A stretch of DNA of 9,306 bases from Nanobdellota archaeon (GTDB lineage: Archaea; Nanobdellota; Nanobdellia; SCGC-AAA011-G17; GW2011-AR17): contig JASEIA010000059.1 of assembly GCA_030018575.1 (NCBI GenBank), positions 1 through 9,306 of the forward strand. Direction: 5' to 3'. A model generated the notes under the pieces. The model was not told the origin of the DNA. It was given only the letters and a program-made list of their open reading frames with translations, and searched no databases. Below are positions 1-6,421 of this stretch, piece by piece. Both the position numbers and the translations under genes were made by a program. The first letter of the stretch is position 1. Each line of letters starts with the position of its first letter.

Positions 1-2
1 AC

Positions 3-1676
3 AATGAGAAGATAATGCTCTTCGGTAAAGAAGAGAAAAAGGTTAGTATGGAATTTAAGGCTAGTGCTTCAGGAAGATCAGCAGTTTTGTTCAGCGACGC
101 TTTAGTGTCCGGTGGCGGAGAGATAAGGTATCTCGGGGAATATGAAGGAGAAGAAGCTGCCAAGGAGATTTCAGTCCTTTTGGTGGACTTGTCAGGCATC
201 CAAAGGTTTATTAGCGCCGTGGACAAGCTACCCCATTTACGCGGAAGCAGCAATATGCTTTGGAGTTTGGTTAATGAAGATATTGTTTGCAAACTGCTTA
301 AAACGGAGTTCGGCCTATGCAAAGAGCAAGTAGTATTTTCAGAAGGAGGCAACCTCCTTGTTTTATTGCCTAAACTAAGCGAAAAGGAAAAACGCGAATT
401 AAATAGCAAGGTAGAAAGACTATTTACAGAAAAAACATTAAATGAGATTAAGGCAAATATAGTCTTTCAGAATGTTAAGTTGAACACTTCGCAGAAAGAT
501 TGGAGCATAAATCGCTTTGGCAATGTGCTTGAAAGCATGCATAGGGGACTCAGAAACGAAAAAGCAAGAAGTTACACTAAAAAACACGAGCCCCACTCTA
601 AAGACATAGCCATAAAATGTGAAGATTGCAAGTGTTTTGTTGAGAAAATACAGCATGGCCTAAAGATTTGCAAGCTTTGCGAAATCAAAAAAAGTTATGG
701 CGAAAAAAATGAATGGATAGGCAGATTGGGCATTAATGTCCCGAAAGACGTGCTTTTGCCAAATGAAACCGCTGAAATAGGGGCAAATATCGCTGTGATA
801 CACATGGATGGCAATATGACTGGCAGGCTTACGAAGCAGTCTCTTACTTCGGCGGATTATTCTTTCAAGAGCGAATTTTTGGTCAAAGAATTGCATGGTG
901 CGGTAAAATTCGCTGTTGAAACCATGTTGAATAAGAAAGATTCCCCTTTGTTATACCGCTATAAGGGAAAAAGTTATCTTGGTTTGGACATAATCTACAT
1001 AGGGGGCGATGACATCTTGCTTATAATCAATGCGGATGCAGCGCTTGAATGTGCTAAGCACCTTACAGAAAAAGTTAAGGAGAAATTCTTCTTTGGCTCC
1101 AAAGGATTTTCAACGCCCACTGCCACGCTTAGCACGGGCATTGTTTTTGCAAAGCCAGGATTCCCTGTTTATTTCTTGTTACAGAAAGCGCGAAGGCTTG
1201 AAGGAACAGCAAAAGAATGTTTCAGGAAGCACATCATTGCGGACAGTGAATATAGAGATCTGCTCAGGTTGCCATCTGGCAGCATAGCCGTTTCCGCTGT
1301 AACAAGCGCAATGCCTTCTGGCGAAGGATTTTGCATTCTCTTGGATGAACCGGGTAAATCATACGATAAAGAAGCCGATGGAATGAAAATACCGGTATTA
1401 TACGAACACGATTACACCCTTCTTGAAGAGTTCATCAAGGAGTTCAATAATACCGAGGAAGGGGAAGGCAGGACAAGATTTTATGATGTGCTTCTTTCAG
1501 GAGATAGCACCTTTGACAGGCTGAATGCGAAAAAAAGAGCATATGCATCGGTTGCAAAGAAAAAAGAGCATATTGGACGGGCACATATGTTTGCAAAAGT
1601 GTTGAACAATGAGAATGTCCTGCAGGCATTAAAGCATATAATGCCTATGCTTGGAAGGGGGAAGACAAATGAATAA
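3..1676 (+). CDS. cas10: Cas10, large subunit of a type III CRISPR effector (5' partial)
   Basis: Large subunit of the type III effector; on target RNA binding its second palm domain is expected to convert ATP to cyclic oligoadenylate. Residues are counted from the ATG at 15. Palm 1 begins near 54 (VDLSGIQRFIS, 58-68) and has a degenerate EGGNLLVLL hairpin near 110-118. A zinc knuckle follows (C202, C205, C219, C222). Palm 2 carries a metal-site strand, MDGNMTG (264-270, D265), and an intact G330-G331-D332-D333. A helical C-terminal domain runs to 553. The frame is open to the left edge, and the ATG at 15 lacks the strong ribosome site seen before the other effector genes, so the real start and any HD nuclease domain probably lie outside the window. 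Alternatively, a TAATG junction at 13-17 could make 15 a true start, giving an HD-less Cas10 as is typical of subtype III-D. The last 8 bases overlap the next gene. The family call is very secure. Confidence 0.96.
   Translation, partial: NEKIMLFGKEEKKVSMEFKASASGRSAVLFSDALVSGGGEIRYLGEYEGEEAAKEISVLLVDLSGIQRFISAVDKLPHLRGSSNMLWSLVNEDIVCKLLKTEFGLCKEQVVFSEGGNLLVLLPKLSEKEKRELNSKVERLFTEKTLNEIKANIVFQNVKLNTSQKDWSINRFGNVLESMHRGLRNEKARSYTKKHEPHSKDIAIKCEDCKCFVEKIQHGLKICKLCEIKKSYGEKNEWIGRLGINVPKDVLLPNETAEIGANIAVIHMDGNMTGRLTKQSLTSADYSFKSEFLVKELHGAVKFAVETMLNKKDSPLLYRYKGKSYLGLDIIYIGGDDILLIINADAALECAKHLTEKVKEKFFFGSKGFSTPTATLSTGIVFAKPGFPVYFLLQKARRLEGTAKECFRKHIIADSEYRDLLRLPSGSIAVSAVTSAMPSGEGFCILLDEPGKSYDKEADGMKIPVLYEHDYTLLEEFIKEFNNTEEGEGRTRFYDVLLSGDSTFDRLNAKKRAYASVAKKKEHIGRAHMFAKVLNNENVLQALKHIMPMLGRGKTNE
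1656..1661 (+). promoter_or_regulatory. Ribosome binding site of the Cas7-Cas5 fusion gene
   Basis: AGGGGG lies 7 bases before the ATG at 1669, inside the end of cas10. It favours that ATG over the in-frame TTG at 1651, which would add six residues with no homology value. Confidence 0.7.
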
Positions 1677-3462
1677 AATATTCAAGGTGCAGATAGAGGC
1701 AAAGACTGACTTCCATACTTCAAAAGCACTAAAAGGATCCATTATTGAAGCAATGGTTTTTGGACAGAAGGATGGCAAATATAAGGCAGTGATACCCGGA
1801 ACTTCAATTAAAGGGCTTATACGCTGGGAATTTGAGCGCCTGTGGTTTGGTGCTCATAATGTTGAAAGCTGCAAAATAACAAAAAAGTATAAGCATGGTG
1901 AAATCCGTGAAATATGCAAAAAGACAAGAGACAAACTCAATGGCAACTGCCCAATCTGTGATATATTCGGTGAGCCAAATATAGAGGGAGGTGTAGAATA
2001 TAAGCATACAAACTTGAGAGTGCTTGATTTTGAGGCAGAGATTGAGAACCTGAGTTTGCGCTCAAGAAATGCCATAAACCGAGATACCGGGGAAACAAAT
2101 GTATTTTCCGTGCAGGTTGTCCCGGCTGGAACCAAATTTGAAGGCAAGATTATACTAACGAATTGCAAAGACGAGTGGGTTAGCTATATAAAGAACTCCC
2201 TTAAATCAGCCCTTAATTTTGGCATTGGGGGCTCAAGAAGCAGCGGGTTAGGGGAATTTGAACTTTTGAAATTTGATGAGGATACAGCATTTTTTAGATT
2301 GCCAAATGTAATGGTTGAAAAAGGCAATAGCGAAGAAATACCTGTGATTAGCGGCTGGAAGATAATCACAGGAAAGATAACAACAAGAACGCCTGCGCAT
2401 TTTGGTGTAGGCAAGGGAATGGGAACGTTTCACCCCACCCTTAAGTATATTCCTGGGCAGCAGTTGCGCGGTATGTTTGGCTTTTACCTTAAAAAAATAC
2501 TTTGCGAAGAAAATTTGTATGAGGCTCTGTCTATGGCGCCAAGCGAAGAGAGGGTTGAAGGGGATTTAGGAGTGATATTCAAGAATGCTCTGCCATATGG
2601 ACAGCAGTTTAGCGCACTTGACACTTTTGCCTGCAAAAAATGCGGCAACACACTTAAAAGCGGAAATGAAGAATGTGCAAAATGCCATATGGGAGGCAGC
2701 AAAAAGAATGCCGGATTAAAAGAAGTAAGCACTTTCATCTTAACAAAGAACCCTTATCCAAGGGATTATTCTCTTGATAAAGATAATAATCCTGATAAGC
2801 TTGGCCCCTACCATATAGAAGTTATTAAAGAAGGGCAGGAATTTAGTTTCAAATGCCTTGCGAGGATTGATGAAAGCATGATGCCTGATTTTGTTAAATG
2901 TCTTGCGAATGCAGGCATTTATGCAGGAGTTGGCGGGTTTAAGGGAAGGGGTTGTGGCGTGATTGAATTCAGTGACTTAAAAGTGGAAGAAGCGGCAGAT
3001 TATGTGCATAAGAGGGAGCTGGAACTTAAGAATATTGCAAAGGACAAATCCTTGAAAATGGTTGTTAATTCGCCTATGGTGTTCCCCGCATACGACCACG
3101 AAAAAAATGCAAGCGATAGGGAGCAAAATAACATATCGCTTGAAGCAAATACGCTTGAGTGGGCATTCAGTTATGACAAAAGAACCTTAAAGCTAAACAA
3201 AGATGCTGTTAAGTTTAAGCTGCCATTAAATCTTCCTAAAACTAAGCCTCTAGCGCTTGGTGAAACCAAGTTTGGGCACTGGTCTTTGCGCAAGAAAGAC
3301 TGGCTTGACAGGATTGAGTATGCAATTGCACAAGGCAGTGCAGCAAATGTTGTGCTGGCAGGAGATGATTTTGAAAGGGCAGCAATATTCGAGCTTTTTG
3401 GGCTTGGCAAGTACCTCTCTATGGGCTACGGCGATTTTTACTTTTGCGAGGTGGGACAATGA
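1669..3462 (+). CDS. Fused Cas7 (Csm3-like) and Cas5 (Csx10-like) RAMP protein
   Basis: A 597-residue backbone protein of the type III complex, expected to hold the crRNA. Residues 1-205 look like a Cas7/Csm3 domain: IPGTSIKG (42-49), a likely zinc site from C68, C83, C94 and C97 ending in CPICDIFG, NRDTGETN (137-144), and a glycine-rich loop, GIGGSRSSGLG (185-195). Residues 230-440 look like Csx10, the Cas5-type subunit of subtype III-D: YIPGQQLRG (260-268), a zinc ribbon C322-x2-C325...C336-x2-C339, and a second loop, GVGGFKGRGCG (420-430). Residues 460-597 end in a third loop, FGLGKYLSMGYGDF (577-590), perhaps the C-terminal half of Csx10. The Cas7 part lacks the usual slicing Asp; E27 lies close to that position by hand alignment. 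The gene overlaps cas10 by 8 bases and the next gene by 4 (ATGA). The RAMP nature is certain; naming the second part Csx10 is an inference from motif order. Confidence 0.88.
   Translation: MNKIFKVQIEAKTDFHTSKALKGSIIEAMVFGQKDGKYKAVIPGTSIKGLIRWEFERLWFGAHNVESCKITKKYKHGEIREICKKTRDKLNGNCPICDIFGEPNIEGGVEYKHTNLRVLDFEAEIENLSLRSRNAINRDTGETNVFSVQVVPAGTKFEGKIILTNCKDEWVSYIKNSLKSALNFGIGGSRSSGLGEFELLKFDEDTAFFRLPNVMVEKGNSEEIPVISGWKIITGKITTRTPAHFGVGKGMGTFHPTLKYIPGQQLRGMFGFYLKKILCEENLYEALSMAPSEERVEGDLGVIFKNALPYGQQFSALDTFACKKCGNTLKSGNEECAKCHMGGSKKNAGLKEVSTFILTKNPYPRDYSLDKDNNPDKLGPYHIEVIKEGQEFSFKCLARIDESMMPDFVKCLANAGIYAGVGGFKGRGCGVIEFSDLKVEEAADYVHKRELELKNIAKDKSLKMVVNSPMVFPAYDHEKNASDREQNNISLEANTLEWAFSYDKRTLKLNKDAVKFKLPLNLPKTKPLALGETKFGHWSLRKKDWLDRIEYAIAQGSAANVVLAGDDFERAAIFELFGLGKYLSMGYGDFYFCEVGQ
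3448..3453 (+). promoter_or_regulatory. Ribosome binding site for the first small subunit gene
   Basis: GAGGTG lies 5 bases before the ATG at 3459, which overlaps the upstream stop as ATGA. This rules out the in-frame TTG at 3444 as the start and points to coupled translation. Confidence 0.75.
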
Positions 3463-3938
3463 CAAGCACAAACGATGAATCATGGGTTCTTGCAAGTATT
3501 GCATTGGTAAGGGAGGGAGATAAGCTTCAACAATACTCAACAAAGCAGTTGAGAAACATTCTGCTCCATCTTAAAACCAAAGGAATAGAGAATTGTCTGC
3601 AAAAATGCAAGAATTACCAGCCCAGCGGTGTTTTGAATGCAAGCGAAAAAAAGAAGGCAAATGATTTATTCCTCCAAAAGCTTTCCGACTTGTGCAAGGG
3701 CAAGGAAAAAAGTGAGCAAATAAATCTTATGCGCTGGGCTTTTTTAAATATAAACAATATTGCAAATATGAAGGATAAGGAACTTGCAAAGCTTCTCCTG
3801 TCTACTGAAGGAGTAAACCTTATTGTGACTGAAAGTATTCTTCAAAAATTCCCAGATAGGATTCCATCCCGCGGGAAACCAAGAGATTATTACAATCAAA
3901 AAAGGCGATTCAATCAATATTCAAGAGGGAGGAACTAA
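3459..3938 (+). CDS. Small helical protein, probable Cas11 (Csm2-like) small subunit
   Basis: A 159-residue, mainly helical protein with no signal or membrane segment. Its place in the operon, size and helical character fit the small subunit (Cas11), which lines the inner side of the type III filament opposite the Cas7 backbone. The stretch YSTKQLRNIL (26-35) resembles the conserved start of Csm2 proteins, where a Thr/Ser-rich turn leads into an Arg-containing helix. The last 25 residues are strongly basic and rich in Arg, Tyr and Gln, ending in SRGRN, which suggests RNA contact. Translation is coupled to the fusion gene by an ATGA overlap, and one base separates it from the next gene. The resemblance to Csm2 is read by eye and is modest; a subtype-specific accessory subunit is the alternative. 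Confidence 0.7.
   Translation: MTSTNDESWVLASIALVREGDKLQQYSTKQLRNILLHLKTKGIENCLQKCKNYQPSGVLNASEKKKANDLFLQKLSDLCKGKEKSEQINLMRWAFLNINNIANMKDKELAKLLLSTEGVNLIVTESILQKFPDRIPSRGKPRDYYNQKRRFNQYSRGRN
3925..3932 (+). promoter_or_regulatory. Ribosome binding site for the second small subunit gene
   Basis: GAGGGAGG lies 7 bases before the ATG at 3940 and is embedded in the Arg-Gly-Arg codons that end the previous gene. Confidence 0.7.
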
Positions 3939-3939
3939 A

Positions 3940-4416
3940 ATGGACAATGAAAAACTAAAGCAGATAAACGAAAAGGCGTACGAGCTTGTCGCTACACTTA
4001 AATTAAATAATAAGGGAAAATATGACTCAAGGAGCAAAATAAAATCCCTACGAGAGTATCTGCCAAGACAACCCGAAGCCAATGAGCAAGGCATTCTTGA
4101 TTTTGTGAAGAATGCGAATTATTCACTTTTGCGAGGGAAAGACACGAAGAACTTTCTTCAGGCGCTCTTAAAAATAATAAATGAAATAAAGGGTTATAGC
4201 ACTGCGGATAAAGTGGTATTTCTCGGTTATTTGATAGGATATGTCTCAATGACAATGGATAGCATTGAAAACCTGCATGATGTCGTTCCGCATACCTTTA
4301 AGCAGAATATAAGCCAAATGCTTGAGGCGGAATTTGGAGAAAAGAAAGACGATTTGGCTGAGAAAGTTATAAATTCGGCAAAGCAGCCGGAGCATAAGCC
4401 AGCGAGGAGGTACTAA
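3940..4416 (+). CDS. Small helical protein, second Cas11-like candidate
   Basis: A 158-residue, mostly helical protein between the first small subunit and a Cas7 gene. An acidic/basic N-terminal helix (1-22) is followed by DSRSKIKSLREYL (29-41), which echoes the Ser/Thr-then-Arg helix start of Csm2-type small subunits and of the preceding gene. A hydrophobic helical core runs from about 70 to 110 (FLQALLKIINEIKG, then VVFLGYLIGYVS), and the C-terminus is basic, ending in KPARRY. The segment near 90-103 is hydrophobic but too short and too isolated to be a convincing membrane anchor. One of the two adjacent small proteins is very likely Cas11; the other could be a paralogue or a distinct subunit such as a Csx19 analogue. 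Sequence alone does not decide which. Confidence 0.6.
   Translation: MDNEKLKQINEKAYELVATLKLNNKGKYDSRSKIKSLREYLPRQPEANEQGILDFVKNANYSLLRGKDTKNFLQALLKIINEIKGYSTADKVVFLGYLIGYVSMTMDSIENLHDVVPHTFKQNISQMLEAEFGEKKDDLAEKVINSAKQPEHKPARRY
4404..4411 (+). promoter_or_regulatory. Strong ribosome binding site for the Cas7 (Csm3-like) gene
   Basis: GAGGAGGT, close to the full anti-16S match, lies 6 bases before the ATG at 4418. It is the strongest site in the operon, which fits the need for several copies of the backbone subunit. Confidence 0.75.
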
Positions 4417-4417
4417 G

Positions 4418-5167
4418 ATGGAGAATGTCCTTAAAAACAGGGTTGTAATTAAATATAAAGTCGTAGCATTAAGCGATATGCATATAGGCGGGCAATCAGG
4501 CAATATGCCTGCTGGCTTGGATAATCCTATAATTAAGGATAACAAAGGCAAGCCTTTCGTCCCAGGGAGCAGTCTTAAAGGTGTTCTTAGAAGCAGTTTT
4601 GAGCGGCTGGCAAAGGGAGCTGGCATTAAAGTGTGCGATTTGGATGAAAAAAGAGGAGGCTGCGGAAACTGCCCGCCATGCCTGCTTTTTGGCGGGGGTC
4701 ACAAAAGCGGTGCTATTAAGATAAGGGATGCATTCATTACAGATGATAGTGGAAAGCACCCTTATATAAGAGATGGTGTTAGAATAGATCGGAAAAGCGG
4801 AAAAGCTGCCTCTGGCGCAAAATATGATATTGAAGTTGTCCAGAAAGGAGCGAAGTTTGAGGGCGGGATGGTTGTAGAGAACACAGCCACCCCTGATGGA
4901 GAATATACAATTTTAGGTGGACTGCTTAGCTTAATAGATTTTTTCAATGAGTTTGTTGCGGGCATTGGCGGAGGCACAAGCAAGGGTATGGGACATGCCA
5001 AGCTGGCGATTTTAGAGATGAAGGAATTTACTGCCAATGATTACCTTGAAGGCAAATTTAATGGCAAAGCGCTTGATTTAGAAGCAGTTAAAACTTCGGC
5101 TTGTAATTCATGGATGCAATATTTGCTGTCCAGATTGGAGGGTAAAAATGAGATCAGTGAGCAATGA
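4418..5167 (+). CDS. csm3: Cas7 backbone subunit, Csm3-like target RNA nuclease
   Basis: A 249-residue single RAMP domain of the Csm3/Cas7 family, usual in length. Csm3 coats the crRNA and cuts the bound target RNA at 6-base intervals using an Asp in a flexible loop. D35, in AGLDNPIIKD (32-41), aligns with that Asp (D32 of Staphylococcus epidermidis Csm3), so this subunit is predicted to be an active slicer. Other family marks are MHIGG (21-25), FVPGSSLKG (47-55), a zinc-binding thumb from C73, C82, C85 and C88 followed by LLFGG, GVRIDRKSG (120-128), KGAKFEGG (143-150) and the glycine-rich loop GIGGGTSKGMG (182-192). It follows the previous gene by one base and overlaps the next by 20 bases. 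Confidence 0.93.
   Translation: MENVLKNRVVIKYKVVALSDMHIGGQSGNMPAGLDNPIIKDNKGKPFVPGSSLKGVLRSSFERLAKGAGIKVCDLDEKRGGCGNCPPCLLFGGGHKSGAIKIRDAFITDDSGKHPYIRDGVRIDRKSGKAASGAKYDIEVVQKGAKFEGGMVVENTATPDGEYTILGGLLSLIDFFNEFVAGIGGGTSKGMGHAKLAILEMKEFTANDYLEGKFNGKALDLEAVKTSACNSWMQYLLSRLEGKNEISEQ
5137..5143 (+). promoter_or_regulatory. Ribosome binding site of the tandem Cas7 gene
   Basis: GGAGGGT lies 4 bases before the ATG at 5148, inside the end of the upstream Cas7 gene. It supports the 20-base overlap start. Confidence 0.7.
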
Positions 5168-6419
5168 CTATTTCTCAAAATTTGAAGGGAAATACGTGTT
5201 GAACTGCAATCTCCTTACGCTTGAGCCAATGCGGATTGGGTGCAGTGAGCCGACTGGAGATACACTAAGCGGTTTGCCCATAATCGTGGACAACGAAGGA
5301 AAGCCATTTATTCCTGGAACATCATTAAAAGGGGTCTTGCGCTCTGCTTTGGAAAGGGTTTATGCTACTTTCGGCATTGTTAATTCCGAAGATATAAATG
5401 CATTGTTCGGGTCTCCTGAGAACAAAGGTAAAATAGTAGCGCATGACGCTTATCTGGACTCTTCTATTGCCTTTAACACTATCGAAGACAAACTCCATTT
5501 TGGGGCAGCAACGCTTGGCGTAAGAGGAAATTTAATCCCTCTTGAGGCAATTGGGGCGGGAATATTGTTTTATGTAACGATAGAAATAATCAATGGAAAC
5601 GAAACTGACGCTGGAAATCTGCTTATTGCCTTGGGGGAATTGGACAGCCTTCGCGCGGGAATCGGCTCTTGGCGCTCACGGGGTTACGGGCTTGTTCAGG
5701 TGCAGGGGCCTATGCCAGACAGCCCTATTTTATTGAAGCATGTAGATATTGAAAATGCTGGTTTTGTATGGAGCGATGTAGATGTTGAAAGCACAAAAGA
5801 GAAAGCTGCAGATAAATTAAGGAAACTAAGCCATAAGCCAGCATCCGCAGAAGGTTTAGAGGCATATTCCCATGCATATGACGAAAGCCCAAGCGGGACT
5901 GTTGCCTGCAAATTTGAGATTGAGCTTCTGAATGACTTTCATGTCAGGGGTGATGATGAGGCAACAGTACTAAGCACTGATGATCCTTATATACCTGGCT
6001 CGGTAATAAAAGGATTTTTACGCAGAATTGTTGGAATAGGAAAGTTTACAACCCCATGGGAGAGCAGATCCAATATAATAGTGGGCAGTGCAACGCTTAA
6101 TTCAGGGGCGCAGTCCAAATCTGTTGTTGAAAAAGACGATTCTGATAATATCGTTGCTATAAAAAAAGGGGCGGTTTTAGAAGGGCATATTATATTTGAT
6201 AATATGGGAAAAGAAGATATTATAAATGTCATTCGTACATTATCAAAAGAGAATATAATAACCGGAAAGACTTCAGCAAAATCAAACCCAGCTGACAAAA
6301 GCGAAGTTCCAAGATTTAATAAAGTTAAATTCAGACTTTCCGAGGCAACAAAATTTTGTGCGGACGAAGAGGATTTTAATCTTAACATAACTAGCCAGCT
6401 TAAGAAAGCTGTGGATTAA
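5148..6419 (+). CDS. Tandem Cas7-Cas7 fusion (Cas7-2x type) with a degenerate second domain
   Basis: A 423-residue protein with two RAMP/Cas7 domains. Domain 1 (about 18-187) is complete: PMRIG (27-31), FIPGTSLKG (54-62), LFGSPENKGKIVAHDA (86-101, with no cysteine thumb) and the glycine-rich loop GIGSWRSRGYG (171-181). Domain 2 (about 250-400) keeps FHVRG (264-268), YIPGSVIKG (281-289) and KGAVLEGHIIF (340-350), but the thumb is short and the final glycine-rich loop is replaced by TGKTSAKSNP (372-381). Neither domain shows the D-x-P slicing motif of the preceding Csm3-like gene, so both are probably structural. Two-domain Cas7 proteins are known from the III-D variant complex. The linker (190-250) is charged and of low conservation. 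Two bases separate it from the CARF gene. Confidence 0.88.
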   Translation: MRSVSNDYFSKFEGKYVLNCNLLTLEPMRIGCSEPTGDTLSGLPIIVDNEGKPFIPGTSLKGVLRSALERVYATFGIVNSEDINALFGSPENKGKIVAHDAYLDSSIAFNTIEDKLHFGAATLGVRGNLIPLEAIGAGILFYVTIEIINGNETDAGNLLIALGELDSLRAGIGSWRSRGYGLVQVQGPMPDSPILLKHVDIENAGFVWSDVDVESTKEKAADKLRKLSHKPASAEGLEAYSHAYDESPSGTVACKFEIELLNDFHVRGDDEATVLSTDDPYIPGSVIKGFLRRIVGIGKFTTPWESRSNIIVGSATLNSGAQSKSVVEKDDSDNIVAIKKGAVLEGHIIFDNMGKEDIINVIRTLSKENIITGKTSAKSNPADKSEVPRFNKVKFRLSEATKFCADEEDFNLNITSQLKKAVD

Positions 6420-6421
6420 AG

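Noticed and set aside
1651..1668. TTG start six codons upstream of the Cas7-Cas5 fusion
   Set aside because: A ribosome site sits at the right distance from the ATG at 1669, and the added residues are the translation of that site.
3444..3458. TTG start for the first small subunit
   Set aside because: The GAGGTG ribosome site lies inside this extension and fits the ATG at 3459, which also makes a standard ATGA overlap.
4195..4260. Membrane segment in the second small subunit
   Set aside because: The hydrophobic run near residues 90-103 is short, contains Tyr and Gly and sits inside a helical soluble-looking protein in an effector operon; a buried core helix is more likely.
4246..4626. A 126-codon minus-strand frame crossing the small subunit and Cas7 junction
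   Set aside because: It would cover the strong ribosome site and the Cas7 start, and has no recognisable domain.
5987..6388. A 133-codon minus-strand frame inside the tandem Cas7 gene
   Set aside because: Antisense shadow; the + strand frame carries clear RAMP motifs over the same bases.
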